From: JAFLTL01 sp964389525
GTDB taxonomy: Bacteria > Bacteroidota > Bacteroidia > Bacteroidales > Muribaculaceae
Length of the DNA stretch: 64,000 nucleotides
Assembly (NCBI GenBank): GCA_964389525.1
Contig: CAYMEX010000003.1
Span: 1 to 64,000 of the forward strand
Direction: 5' to 3'
Under the pieces are notes generated by a model. The model searched no databases and was not told the DNA's origin. It saw nothing but the letters and a program-made list of their open reading frames with translations. The position numbers and the translations under genes were made by a program. Positions 41,284-50,639 of this stretch are shown in pieces (the stretch's first letter is position 1; each line of letters starts with the position of its first letter).

Positions 41284-43359
41284 TCAGTCGGCGTAGAAAC
41301 GCTGCAGATTGTTTGTGATCTTGTTGCGGCCGAGAAGGATGCCGAAGAGGTTGCGCGACAGTGCGGGAGCGCCATACTGCTGGTTGAACATCATGGCGTC
41401 GTTGTCGTAGTCAAACTCGCGGCCCACGCTCTCTGTGCCGATCACCTCCATCACAACGACCGAGTTGTCGGTTGCGAAAGGTCCGGCGATCTTGCCCTGC
41501 GGAGTCACGCTGCCCTCGGCAAGGAGAACGGGCTCACCCACGGGGAAACCGCGCACGATGCGCTGGCCGAATGTGATCTCGGTGGTGTCGACAGGCGAGT
41601 CAAGCACTGCTGCATACTCGTCGATAGTGTTTGCCTTGCCGGCGATGTCGGCCATGATCATCTCACCCTTCTTGGCGTTGCGCGCCTCGAGTGCGAGCTG
41701 ACGGCTGAGGTCGGGATCGCTCATCGGAGTGTAGCCGTCGTAGATGTCCTTGACTGCGATTGCGATGAAACGTCCGCTCTGCTCGTCGCCGAATACGCCG
41801 CTCACCTCACCCTTCTTGGCGTTCATGGCCCACTTGGCAGGCGAACGGGTGTCGGGATAGTTGGCGATCGAGAGCGACGACGGAGTCACGTAGCCCGAGA
41901 AAATGTGCATGCCCTTGACCGAGGCCGACGAGCGGAATGTCTCGGCGGTATTGTTCTCGACAAGGTAATTGCTCAGTTCGTTAGAGAGCTTGTTGATGGT
42001 CGTGTTTGAAGGCTCCACGACATAAGTGATCTCGGCGATATCATAGATAGGCTGGGGAGCCGTGCGCGACACGACTTTCACCGCACCGGCGATCTCCGAG
42101 TTCTCGCTTCCCTCGGGGATGAAGTAAGTGCCGGTAGGCTGGTTGAGAAGCACATCCTTGAACGATGCGTAGTTGTTGTCGAGAAGCGAAACGGTCTCTT
42201 CCTGCGGTGTGCCCTGTACAAGACCCTGCTCTACAAGAGCGTCGAAATCGGCGCCTCCGTTGAGGAGAGCAATCACGCTGTCGCGCTGGGCGGCGGGAGC
42301 TGTCACAGCCACATATTCGATTGTCACGTCGTCAACGTCGTCAAATGTGTTGACGAGCTTGGCGATGGTGTATTTGTCATTGTTGAACGAGAGAAGTTTC
42401 ACGCCCTCGTTGCGGAGAGTCTCAAGCTCGTTCTTGACATTGGTGGCGAGCTTGCCCTCTGAAGCCGACTTGCGGTTCACGACAAAGTTGAGGTTGCCGC
42501 TCACACCCTCGGTGCCGGGCTGCTCGCGCAGTGCCACAAGAGCGTCCTCCACTTCTTTCTGTGCGGCGAGATAATCTTCCTCGCTCGGCACGATGTCGAC
42601 AACGATATAGTCGATCGGACGGGTCTCCTCGGCGAGCTCATAGAGGCTCTTGCGTGAGTTGTAGATGTTGGCCAGATCGCTGTTCATGATTGTCACGGCG
42701 CTGTCGGCGATCGTCGAGAGATCTTTCTTGACATAGCGCACCTTGGCGGTCGTGGCGTTCTCGTCGTAGTATGATTTGGCATCAAGTTTGTTGGCCGTCA
42801 GCGCACCGCTGAAAAGTGCTCCGAGTTTCTGCTGGCGGAGCTGTTCCGAAACCTGATTCTCAAGATTGATCCACATCGCCTGAAGCTGGGGAGCATAGTT
42901 GGCGGGGACGTTGTATTTTGCGGGATTGAATGCGTAGTCGTAGAACGACGCTGCGTCGGGGAAGCCCATCTGGCGAACGGTCTGAGTGACGGTAGCCAGA
43001 GGATTTGCACCGGTCATCGCGCTCGAAAGCTCGCTGTCGGTAACTGTGATGCCGAGTTCATCGATCTCCTTGTCAAGGATTTCCTTGAAAAGCATCTGCT
43101 GGAGCACCTGATTCTGGATCATTGCATGATCGACGTTGGTCATGCCCTGAGCCTGAAGTGCCTCACGCTGCTGCTCGACCTGACGGTTGAATTCCTGGAT
43201 GTCGATCTTTCGGTCTGCTACTTTGGCGGCCGTTGTGCCCGGGCCAAAGAATGAGCGGCTTGACGTAAAAGCGTCGCCGAGAATGAAAGCCAGCAATGCC
43301 ACGATGATCACTGTGAACAGTATCACCGATTTGCTGCGGATTTTCTCTAAAGTTGCCAT
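41284..43359 (-). CDS. Periplasmic PpiD/SurA-like peptidyl-prolyl isomerase chaperone
   Basis: A 691-residue protein anchored by one N-terminal membrane helix (SVILFTVIIVALLAFILG). A SurA_N/PpiD-type chaperone region follows (EFNRQVEQQREALQAQGM and MLFKEILDKEIDELGITVTDSEL). The central part contains a degenerate parvulin-like segment (VTIEYVAVTAPAAQRDSVIALLNGGADFDALVEQ). It probably helps outer-membrane proteins to fold in the periplasm. Its length is close to PpiD homologues of Bacteroides. A well-formed promoter lies upstream at 43475-43506. metK follows after 70 bp. Confidence 0.88.
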   Translation of the reverse strand: MATLEKIRSKSVILFTVIIVALLAFILGDAFTSSRSFFGPGTTAAKVADRKIDIQEFNRQVEQQREALQAQGMTNVDHAMIQNQVLQQMLFKEILDKEIDELGITVTDSELSSAMTGANPLATVTQTVRQMGFPDAASFYDYAFNPAKYNVPANYAPQLQAMWINLENQVSEQLRQQKLGALFSGALTANKLDAKSYYDENATTAKVRYVKKDLSTIADSAVTIMNSDLANIYNSRKSLYELAEETRPIDYIVVDIVPSEEDYLAAQKEVEDALVALREQPGTEGVSGNLNFVVNRKSASEGKLATNVKNELETLRNEGVKLLSFNNDKYTIAKLVNTFDDVDDVTIEYVAVTAPAAQRDSVIALLNGGADFDALVEQGLVQGTPQEETVSLLDNNYASFKDVLLNQPTGTYFIPEGSENSEIAGAVKVVSRTAPQPIYDIAEITYVVEPSNTTINKLSNELSNYLVENNTAETFRSSASVKGMHIFSGYVTPSSLSIANYPDTRSPAKWAMNAKKGEVSGVFGDEQSGRFIAIAVKDIYDGYTPMSDPDLSRQLALEARNAKKGEMIMADIAGKANTIDEYAAVLDSPVDTTEITFGQRIVRGFPVGEPVLLAEGSVTPQGKIAGPFATDNSVVVMEVIGTESVGREFDYDNDAMMFNQQYGAPALSRNLFGILLGRNKITNNLQRFYAD

Positions 43360-43474
43360 TTATGGGAACGTAATGTGATAGTGAGTTAGAATTCCATTTA
43401 AGTTGCAAGCCTCCCGGCCGGGAAGCAAGCGGTGACAGAAGCGGCAAAATGCACTCTTCCGGCTATTAAGCACG

Positions 43475-43506
43475 CAAAAATAACAACATTTCCCATATTC
43501 CCCAAA
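43475..43506 (-). promoter_or_regulatory. Bacteroidales-type promoter for the PpiD-like gene
   Basis: On the minus strand TTTG (43506-43503), a 20-nt spacer and TATTTTTG (43482-43475) match both consensus boxes. The predicted leader is about 110 nt. The -7 box of the opposed tilS gene overlaps this area, so the promoters are divergent and close together. Confidence 0.7.
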
Positions 43507-43513
43507 AAATACT

Positions 43514-43521
43514 TACTTTTG
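43514..43521 (+). promoter_or_regulatory. Candidate -7 box for tilS
   Basis: TACTTTTG matches TAnnTTTG and lies 31 bp before the tilS ATG. A -33 TTTG is not evident. Confidence 0.5.
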
Positions 43522-43552
43522 AGCTGACTTTCACCCACGACACCCGCCAGAT

Positions 43553-44935
43553 ATGCCCGATATCGTCAATCTTGTACAGGACTCACTGTCGCGCCTTCCG
43601 GCAGCCGACGGCATTGCCGTGGCGTTGAGCGGAGGAGCCGACTCGGTAGCCCTTTCAGCTGCTATCGCTCAGGCGGTTGCACGCGAGCAGACAAAGCGTC
43701 CGATCCTGCTGTTGCACTGCAATTTTCATCTTCGCGGAGACGAGAGCGACCGCGATGCCTCGGTGGCCGCGGAAATTGCCGGGAAACTGTCGCTACCATT
43801 CAAGTCTGTGGATTTCAGCGATGTGCGCCGGGAAGCGGCACGCACCGGCGAGTCTATCGAAATGATCTGTCGCAGATTGCGCTACAACTGGTTCGACGAG
43901 GTTATCTCATCGCTTCCATGCCGCACATGGCTCGCGCTCGGACATCACCGCGAAGACAACCACGAGACACTGGTGATGAACTTGTTACGTGGCACAGGCA
44001 CACGCGGGTTATGCGGCATGGCCGGATTTGACGCCACGCGACGCATCATACGCCCTCTGTTGCAGGCGTCACGCCGCGAGATTGAGGAGTTTGTTGCCGC
44101 CGAGGGGCTTCAGTGGATCACCGACAGCAGCAACCTCGTCGCCGATGTAAAGCGCAACAGACTGCGTCTCAACGTCATCCCTGCGATTGTCAGAGATTTT
44201 CCCGACGCATTGCGCGGCCTCGACTCTACCGCCGGCAACCTTGCAGACGACTATAAGATTTTAAGTCAGGCACTTAAATACCACATACACGAAATCAGCC
44301 TCGACACTCCCGGCCACTACGACCTCTCGCGGCTCGAAGCCATATCGGCGTCGCCGCGCCGCGTAATCTTTGAAATCGTCAGAGACTATGGCTTCAACGC
44401 CATGCAGGCCGACAGCATGGCTGCGGCAGCCTCATCGACAGAGTCAAAACAATTCTTCTCCCCCACGCATATAGCCACGGTCCATCGCGGCGTGCTTTCA
44501 ATCCATGACGCCGGCAGCCTGAATGAGACAAACATCGAGGCCGATGATCCGATGAAACTCGCGCAGCTGTCAGGCGAATTTTCCTGCAAGAAAATCACCG
44601 TCGCCGATCCACTTCTTTTCATCAGACAGCTGGCATCAGAAAAGATCCCGTTTTTTGCGATGGATGCCTCGGCCGGTATGCCCTCGCGATGGGTGTGGCG
44701 CACTCCCCTGCCGGGCGACCGCATCGCGCCCTTCGGCATGCACGGACGCACCCGCCTCGTGAGCGACATACTCAGCGACGCACATGCCTCGCCAGCACAA
44801 AAAAAACAGGCGCGTCTGCTCGTTGCCGGCGACACGCCCGTATGGCTCGCTCCGTGGCGCGCATCAGGGTTTCAGCCCGTCACATGCGACACCGTGGAAA
44901 TATTGCTGTTCACACTCGATCACTCCTGCTGCTGA
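43553..44935 (+). CDS. tilS: tRNA(Ile)-lysidine synthase
   Basis: A 460-residue PP-loop ATPase that converts C34 of the CAU-anticodon isoleucine tRNA to lysidine, which is essential for reading AUA. The PP-loop SGGADS is at 26-31. LALGHHREDNHETLVMNLLRGTGTRGLCGM contains the HHxxDxxET-like catalytic block. The C-terminal TilS domains follow, with WVWRTPLPGDRIAPFGMHG the usual C-terminal signature. It stands alone on the plus strand, and its last 16 bp overlap the end of the convergent pdxA gene. Confidence 0.95.
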   Translation: MPDIVNLVQDSLSRLPAADGIAVALSGGADSVALSAAIAQAVAREQTKRPILLLHCNFHLRGDESDRDASVAAEIAGKLSLPFKSVDFSDVRREAARTGESIEMICRRLRYNWFDEVISSLPCRTWLALGHHREDNHETLVMNLLRGTGTRGLCGMAGFDATRRIIRPLLQASRREIEEFVAAEGLQWITDSSNLVADVKRNRLRLNVIPAIVRDFPDALRGLDSTAGNLADDYKILSQALKYHIHEISLDTPGHYDLSRLEAISASPRRVIFEIVRDYGFNAMQADSMAAAASSTESKQFFSPTHIATVHRGVLSIHDAGSLNETNIEADDPMKLAQLSGEFSCKKITVADPLLFIRQLASEKIPFFAMDASAGMPSRWVWRTPLPGDRIAPFGMHGRTRLVSDILSDAHASPAQKKQARLLVAGDTPVWLAPWRASGFQPVTCDTVEILLFTLDHSCC

Positions 44936-46002
44936 CGGTCGCGCTGGCGGTGACCACGCTCGGGCATTGACTTTTCGAGCGGGTTCTCGCGCGCCTCGTC
45001 ATATCGCTCGCGGTTACGCACTATATCGATAGCCGTATAGATCGCCGCGCGCAGGCTCTCGTCCGACGCCTCGCCATGACCGGCGATGTCGTAGCCCGTG
45101 CCATGGTCGGGCGATGTGCGCACATACGGCAGTCCGGCCGTGAAGTTCACCCCCTCGTCCATCGACAGAGTCTTGAATGGTATCAGCCCCTGGTCGTGGT
45201 ACATAGCCAGAACTCCGTCAAATTTCTTGTAGTGTCCGGCTCCGAAGAATCCGTCGGAAGGATAGGGGCCGAATGCCTGGATACCGGCCTGACGCGCTTC
45301 TGCGATGGCCGGACCGACAATATTGTCATCCTCGCTTCCGATCACACCGTGGTCGCCGGCATGAGGATTGACCGACAGCACCGCGATATGCGGATAATTG
45401 ATGCCGAAATCACGCTGCAGCGAATGGTTGAAGATCGTCAGCTTCTCCATTATAAGCTCCTTTGTGATAGCCTTCGACACCTCGGAGATAGGCACATGAG
45501 CCGTAGCGAGAGCCACGCGCAGCCCGCCGGCACAGAGTATCATCAGTGCCTTGTTCTGATCCTCGTCGCCGAGACGGTTTTCAAGATACTCGGTATGCCC
45601 GGGGAAATTGAAGTTATCGCTCTGAATGTTATTTTTGTTGATCGGCGCAGTCACAAGCGCGTCGATATCATCGTTCTTCAGATCGGCCACAGCTGCCTCC
45701 AGTGCGGCAAGCGCGGCGGCTCCGGCCTCAGCTGTGCTCTCTCCGGCATGAACCTGCGGGACAGCTTCGTCGGGAACCACGTTGACCAGATTATACGCGT
45801 CGTCAGTTATCCCTTCGCCCGACTTCACCGTCTGCCAGGGCAGCGGGTCAAGCTCAAGGCCCTTGCTGTACCATTCGGCGAGTGCCGGTATGCCGTAGAC
45901 CACCGGGGTAAACAGTTCAAGTACGCGGTCATCCGACAGCGCCTTGAGTATAACTTCATATCCGACGCCGTTAAAATCGCCGTGTGTGATTCCGATTCTC
46001 AT
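44920..46002 (-). CDS. pdxA: 4-hydroxythreonine-4-phosphate dehydrogenase
   Basis: A 360-residue NAD-dependent enzyme of the DXP-dependent pyridoxal phosphate pathway. Family segments are GITHGDFNGVGYEVILKAL at the N-terminus, TAPINKNNIQSDNFNFPGHTEYL near 118 (His and substrate-phosphate residues), NPHAGDHGVIGSEDD, and LAMYHDQGLIPFKTL with the conserved metal-binding HDQG. The C-terminal tail, after ENPLEKSMPERGHRQRDRQQQE, is a charged extension beyond the fold. It is the last gene of the YitT-metG-ansA-pdxA set, 31 bp after ansA, and overlaps the tilS end. Confidence 0.94.
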   Translation of the reverse strand: MRIGITHGDFNGVGYEVILKALSDDRVLELFTPVVYGIPALAEWYSKGLELDPLPWQTVKSGEGITDDAYNLVNVVPDEAVPQVHAGESTAEAGAAALAALEAAVADLKNDDIDALVTAPINKNNIQSDNFNFPGHTEYLENRLGDEDQNKALMILCAGGLRVALATAHVPISEVSKAITKELIMEKLTIFNHSLQRDFGINYPHIAVLSVNPHAGDHGVIGSEDDNIVGPAIAEARQAGIQAFGPYPSDGFFGAGHYKKFDGVLAMYHDQGLIPFKTLSMDEGVNFTAGLPYVRTSPDHGTGYDIAGHGEASDESLRAAIYTAIDIVRNRERYDEARENPLEKSMPERGHRQRDRQQQE

Positions 46003-46033
46003 ATCAAATTCTGTGTTATCGATGGCTGCCCTC

Positions 46034-47065
46034 TCACACGGTCATCTCTCCGCAGAGCGAGTCGGCCAGATAATGTTTTACTTCCCCGGCATCAAGACCG
46101 AGACCAAACAGAAACATCAGTTTGGTTATTGCAGCCTCTGTTGTAATGTCCTGACCCGAGATTACCCCGGCACGCCAGAGACGGTCTCCGGCACTGTAAC
46201 GCCCCTCGTGTATCGAGCCGTTGACACATTGCGTGACATTGAGCACGACCACACCACGCGCGGTAGTCTCGGCAATGGCGTCCTCAAACCACTGTGCCGT
46301 CGGAGCGTTGCCCGCACCATATGTCTTCAGCACGATGCCTTTTACGCCCGGCACCGAGAGCTGATGACGCAGCACTGCCTCCGTGATGCCGGGATAGATG
46401 TTGACGACTGTCACGGCCGTATCCATCTCGGTGCGCACATTGAGCGGACGGCGCGAGGGAGTACGCCACAGAGCCTCCTCATTGTACTGGATCCCAAGAC
46501 CGATGCGTGCGAGCTGGGGATAGTTGTTGCTCCTGAAGGCGTTGAAATTATCGGCGCTCATCTTTGTAGCGCGGTTGCCTCGCCAGAGATAATCCTCAAA
46601 CAGTATGGCGACCTCGGTCACCATCGGCCCCCCGTCGCGTCGCGTGGCAGCCGCTATCTGAAGCGCGGTGATGAGGTTTTCCTCACCGTCGGTGCGCACT
46701 TCGCCTATAGGCAGCTGCGAACCGGTGATGATCACCGGCTTGTTGAGATTGTCGAGCATAAACGACAGAGCCGAAGCGGTGTAGGCCATCGTGTCGGTGC
46801 CGTGGAGCACCACAAAACCGTCGTAACAGCTGTAGTTCTTCTCGATTATATGGCATATCTCCGCCCACTTGGCCGGATCCATATCCGACGAGTCGATCGG
46901 CGGAGAGAACTGGACATGGTCTATGTCGTAGCCGAGAAACTTTACCTTCGGTACATTGTCGATGAGGTGGTCGAAATTGAACGGCCGGAGTGTGCGTGTC
47001 TCCGGATCCTCGATCATTCCGATCGTGCCGCCGGTGTAGATGATGAGTATGCGGGGACGCTGCAT
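46034..47065 (-). CDS. ansA: Type I L-asparaginase
   Basis: A 343-residue cytoplasmic asparaginase. The first active-site motif is ILIIYTGGTIGMIEDP with the nucleophilic Thr near residue 12, and the second is FVVLHGTDTMAYTASALSFML near 84. The overall length and KGIVLKTYGAGNAPTAQWFEDAI region fit the type I family. No signal peptide is seen, so it recycles intracellular asparagine rather than scavenging in the periplasm. It lies 10 bp after metG. Confidence 0.92.
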   Translation of the reverse strand: MQRPRILIIYTGGTIGMIEDPETRTLRPFNFDHLIDNVPKVKFLGYDIDHVQFSPPIDSSDMDPAKWAEICHIIEKNYSCYDGFVVLHGTDTMAYTASALSFMLDNLNKPVIITGSQLPIGEVRTDGEENLITALQIAAATRRDGGPMVTEVAILFEDYLWRGNRATKMSADNFNAFRSNNYPQLARIGLGIQYNEEALWRTPSRRPLNVRTEMDTAVTVVNIYPGITEAVLRHQLSVPGVKGIVLKTYGAGNAPTAQWFEDAIAETTARGVVVLNVTQCVNGSIHEGRYSAGDRLWRAGVISGQDITTEAAITKLMFLFGLGLDAGEVKHYLADSLCGEMTV

Positions 47066-47075
47066 GACCTGGAGT

Positions 47076-49121
47076 TTATTTTACCTGGGCACCCGGGGTG
47101 GCCGGAGCCATCGGAGTAAGCAATGTAAGGCTTCCGTCGGAATTCTCGGCCGACAGGATCATGCCCTGGCTGACGATGCCGCGAAGTTTGCGCGGAGGCA
47201 GATTGGCAATGAACACTACCTGTTTTCCGACCAGAGTCTCGGGAGCATAGTGCGCGGCGATGCCCGACACGATCGTGCGCTTCTCAAGACCGTCGTCGAT
47301 GAGGAAACGCAGAAGTTTGTCGGCTTTGGGAACACGCTCGCACTCGAGCACGGTGCCGATGCGCAGGTCGGCCTTCATAAACGTGTCGAAATCGACATCG
47401 GCAGCCTGCGGAGCCGCTTTCCAAGAGTTTATCTTGTTGGCCTCTTTTGCAGCATTTAGCTTGTCGATCTGAGCCTGTATGGCGTCATCCTCGATTTTCT
47501 CGAACAGAAGTTCCGGCTCGCCGAGCAGGGTTCCGGCTTTGATAATGTCGCTCTTTCCCACCATCGTCCAGGAGAGATCACCCATAGCAAGCATCTTGCA
47601 TAGTTTCTCGCTCATAAACGGCAGGAACGGTTCAAAGGCCACAGCTATCGACGCGCAAATCTGCAGCGCCGTGTTGAGTATCGTACCGACGCGCTCCATG
47701 TCGCCGCTCTTGGCGATCTTCCACGGCTCGGTCTCCTGAAGATAACGGTTGCCGGTGCGCGCCATGTTCATCGCCTCCTTGAGAGCCTCGCGGAAGTGGA
47801 AATTCTCAAGAGCCGCAGTAAGGGCCTTTCCGGCCTCTTCTACTTCAGCAAGAGCCGAGCGGTCGGTGTCGGTCAGCGATGCAGCAGCAGGCACCTTGCC
47901 ATCGAAATATTTGTGCGTCAGCACCATCGCGCGGTTCACGAAGTTGCCGAGAATGGCCACAAGCTCCGAGTTGTTGCGGGTCTGGAAATCGCGCCAAGTG
48001 AAATCGTTGTCCTTGGTCTCGGGAGCATTGGCCGTGAGCACGTAGCGCAGTGTGTCCTGCTTGCCGGGGAAATCGGCGAGATATTCGTGGAGCCAAACCG
48101 CCCAGTTGCGCGACGTCGAAATCTTGTCACCCTCGAGATTCAGGAACTCGTTGGCCGGCACGTTGTCGGGAAGCTGGAAGTTGTCGCCATAGGCCTTGAG
48201 CATAGCGGGGAACACAATGCAGTGGAACACGATGTTGTCCTTGCCTATGAAGTTGATCACACGGGTTTCGGGATCTTTCCAGTATTTCTCCCAGCTGTCG
48301 GGAAGCAGCTCCTTGGTGTTCGATATATAGCCGATCGGAGCGTCAAACCACACATAAAGCACCTTGCCGTCGGCACCCTCGACAGGCACAGGCACGCCCC
48401 AGTCGAGATCGCGGCTCACGGCACGCGGCTGCAAACCGAGATCGAGCCACGACTTGCACTGACCGTAGACATTGCTTTTCCACTCCTTGTGATCCTCGAG
48501 AATCCATTTCTCAAGAAATCCCTGCCAGCGGTCAAGAGGCAGATACCAGTGTTTGGTCTCGCGCATCACAGGCACATTGCCGGTGATGGCGCTGCGCGGA
48601 TTGATCAGATCGGTAGCATTGAGCGATGTGCCGCACTTCTCGCACTGGTCGCCATAAGCGCCCTCGGCGTGGCAGTGGGGACACTCGCCGGTGACGTAGC
48701 GGTCGGCAAGAAACTGCCCGGCCTCCTCGTCGTAGAGCTGCATGGAGGTTTTCTCCACAAACTCTCCCTTGTCGTAAAGACGGCGGAAGAACTCGCTTGC
48801 CGTAGCCGAGTGAATGTCGGATGTCGTGCGCGAATAGATGTCGAACGAGATGCCGAGACCGGCCATGGAGTCCTTGATGATTGCGTGATAGCGGTCGACG
48901 ATATCCTGCGGCGTAACACCTTCCTTGCGGGCCTTGATAGTGATAGGCACACCATGCTCGTCGCTGCCGCCGATCATCACCACATCCTCTCCACGTAAGC
49001 GAAGAAAACGTGTATATATGTCGGCCGGCACATAGACTCCGGCCAGATGACCTATATGGACGGGACCGTTGGCATAAGGAAGAGCCGTGGTCACCAGCGT
49101 GCGCTTATATTCTTTGCTCAT
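47076..49121 (-). CDS. metG: Methionyl-tRNA synthetase
   Basis: A 681-residue class I synthetase. The HIGH motif appears as PVHIGHLAG near 16-24. The zinc knuckle is CPHCHAEGAYGDQCEKCG near 144-161. The KMSKS loop has the variant KISTS, in GDKISTSRNW near 332, which is common in this lineage. A C-terminal tRNA-binding OB domain (FMKADLRIGTVLECERVPKADKLLRF and GKQVVFIANLPPRKLRGIVSQGM) makes this the long dimeric form. The ATG at 49121 overlaps the TGA of the YitT gene (ATGA), so the two are coupled. Confidence 0.96.
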   Translation of the reverse strand: MSKEYKRTLVTTALPYANGPVHIGHLAGVYVPADIYTRFLRLRGEDVVMIGGSDEHGVPITIKARKEGVTPQDIVDRYHAIIKDSMAGLGISFDIYSRTTSDIHSATASEFFRRLYDKGEFVEKTSMQLYDEEAGQFLADRYVTGECPHCHAEGAYGDQCEKCGTSLNATDLINPRSAITGNVPVMRETKHWYLPLDRWQGFLEKWILEDHKEWKSNVYGQCKSWLDLGLQPRAVSRDLDWGVPVPVEGADGKVLYVWFDAPIGYISNTKELLPDSWEKYWKDPETRVINFIGKDNIVFHCIVFPAMLKAYGDNFQLPDNVPANEFLNLEGDKISTSRNWAVWLHEYLADFPGKQDTLRYVLTANAPETKDNDFTWRDFQTRNNSELVAILGNFVNRAMVLTHKYFDGKVPAAASLTDTDRSALAEVEEAGKALTAALENFHFREALKEAMNMARTGNRYLQETEPWKIAKSGDMERVGTILNTALQICASIAVAFEPFLPFMSEKLCKMLAMGDLSWTMVGKSDIIKAGTLLGEPELLFEKIEDDAIQAQIDKLNAAKEANKINSWKAAPQAADVDFDTFMKADLRIGTVLECERVPKADKLLRFLIDDGLEKRTIVSGIAAHYAPETLVGKQVVFIANLPPRKLRGIVSQGMILSAENSDGSLTLLTPMAPATPGAQVK

Positions 49122-50086
49122 TGTTCTGTATTCTCGGTTACGGTGTTGTCTGCCGGTATTGCGTCATCAGGGCTCACCGACATCTTTAATGGTTTTACTT
49201 TATGCTTTATCTGATCGAATCCGCGTCCATAGACTCCGTTGACATTGGCCTGCGTGATGAATGCGTCGGGATCGATGCTCTTTACGATACGGAAAATTGT
49301 CACCGACTCGATCTTGCGGCACATGACCAGAAGTATTTTCATCGGTTTGCGGGTGTACCACCCTACGCCGTCGATGATCGTGCAGCCGCGGTGCGCGTGA
49401 TTGTTTATGACTGTGGCGATCTCATCCCACTTCTGCGAGAAGATCGTGAACTGCACGGCCTGACGGTTGGTATTGATAAGCTGGTCGGCGACAAACGAGC
49501 TTATGAACAGATTTATGAAACCGAGCACGACATTCTCGAGCGCTCCCGATATAAGGAACGACGAGCTTATGATGCAGAAATCGGTGTATTGCATCGTGCG
49601 CCCGACCGACACATTGGTCTTCTTCGACACGATAGCCGCAACTATATCGGTGCCACCGGTGCTTCCGTTGTGAGTAAACGCCATGCCGATGCCGACACCA
49701 CACAATATACTGCCGATGATCACATTCATAAACTTCTGATTGGCGATCAGCGGTTCAGGGAACATCGGAGCCAGAATACCTACAAAGGTCGATATCACAG
49801 TAGCACCGAATATCGTGCGGACGACAAACGTGCGCCCCACCGTCTTGTATGCGATCGCAAGCAGTATAAGGTTACAGGCATACATTGCAACTGCGATAGG
49901 CACACCGTAGCCAAACAGTCTTAATGTCGTGTAATACACGATCTGACCCACACCGGCCATACCTCCCATAATCACTTTCTCCGGATTGATAAATGCGGAG
50001 AAGCCAAAAGCATACAGAAAGATGCCGAATGTAATGATGAAGTAATCCTTGGCCGAAAGCCAGATTTTATTATGGGAAATATGCAT
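49118..50086 (-). CDS. YitT family membrane protein
   Basis: A 322-residue protein of the YitT/DUF161-DUF2179 group. Five to six hydrophobic segments in the first 210 residues (DYFIITFGIFLYAFGFSAFI, VPIAVAMYACNLILLAIAY, TIFGATVISTFVGILAPM, IIGSILCGVGIGMAF) are followed by a soluble DUF2179 domain (QVNTNRQAVQFTIFSQ, RGCTIIDGVGWYTRKPMKILLVMCRKIE). The function is unknown. It is first in the YitT-metG-ansA-pdxA set, with a candidate -7 box at 50118-50125. Confidence 0.9.
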   Translation of the reverse strand: MHISHNKIWLSAKDYFIITFGIFLYAFGFSAFINPEKVIMGGMAGVGQIVYYTTLRLFGYGVPIAVAMYACNLILLAIAYKTVGRTFVVRTIFGATVISTFVGILAPMFPEPLIANQKFMNVIIGSILCGVGIGMAFTHNGSTGGTDIVAAIVSKKTNVSVGRTMQYTDFCIISSSFLISGALENVVLGFINLFISSFVADQLINTNRQAVQFTIFSQKWDEIATVINNHAHRGCTIIDGVGWYTRKPMKILLVMCRKIESVTIFRIVKSIDPDAFITQANVNGVYGRGFDQIKHKVKPLKMSVSPDDAIPADNTVTENTEQ

Positions 50087-50117
50087 GGCCGATATTCCGA
50101 TTTTCGATTTTACTATG

Positions 50118-50125
50118 CAAAGATA
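50118..50125 (-). promoter_or_regulatory. Candidate -7 box for the YitT-metG operon
   Basis: TATCTTTG on the minus strand matches TAnnTTTG and lies about 32 bp before the YitT ATG. No good -33 box is present. Confidence 0.5.
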
Positions 50126-50137
50126 GGAGATTTTTCA

Positions 50138-50635
50138 CTATCGTGAGACAATAACACACGGAAACGGAGATTTTGACCGGAACACATCTCCCGACTCGGT
50201 TTTAGACAATAATGCAGCGGCTTCGTCTGCATCGGCGGTCGTCCCGGCAAGCACATAATATGTCTTTTCGCGGTCCATCGCCACAAGTGCTCCGTCATAT
50301 CCCCCTTCACGCATGCGGCTACAGAGCGAACGGGCATTGAAAAGCTGCTTGAACTTCGCGACTGCCACACTGTAGCGCATCGGAGTCACAGCGCCGGCCC
50401 CCTCGGCTGTCACGGCATACAGCCGGCAGTCGATCGCAGGCAGTTCCACCTCACCTATCACGACAGTCTTTGGGCTTGCCTCTTTTGCAAGCTCCGACTC
50501 CACATCCTTGCCCACAGCCGATGTCTTTTTCTCCATCGCAGTCTCGTAGGCCGCTCTGTAATTGGCCTCCGATGTCTTGCAGCCGGCAAATGCCAGTGCA
50601 CCCGCGAGGCAGCATATTACTGTACACTTCTTCAT
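50138..50635 (-). CDS. Putative SPOR-like lipoprotein
   Basis: A 165-residue lipoprotein: signal peptide KKCTVICCLAGALAFAGC with lipobox FAGC and C19. The C-terminal half (YSVAVAKFKQLFNARSLCSRMREGGYDGALVAMDREKTYYVLAGTTADADEAAALL) has the pattern of a SPOR domain, which binds denuded peptidoglycan glycan strands at division sites. ATG 50635 is chosen for the signal peptide. It is the last gene of a long operon, 4 bp after the nucleotidyltransferase-like gene. A direct role in division is inferred from the domain only. Confidence 0.75.
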   Translation of the reverse strand: MKKCTVICCLAGALAFAGCKTSEANYRAAYETAMEKKTSAVGKDVESELAKEASPKTVVIGEVELPAIDCRLYAVTAEGAGAVTPMRYSVAVAKFKQLFNARSLCSRMREGGYDGALVAMDREKTYYVLAGTTADADEAAALLSKTESGDVFRSKSPFPCVIVSR

Positions 50636-50639
50636 ATCG

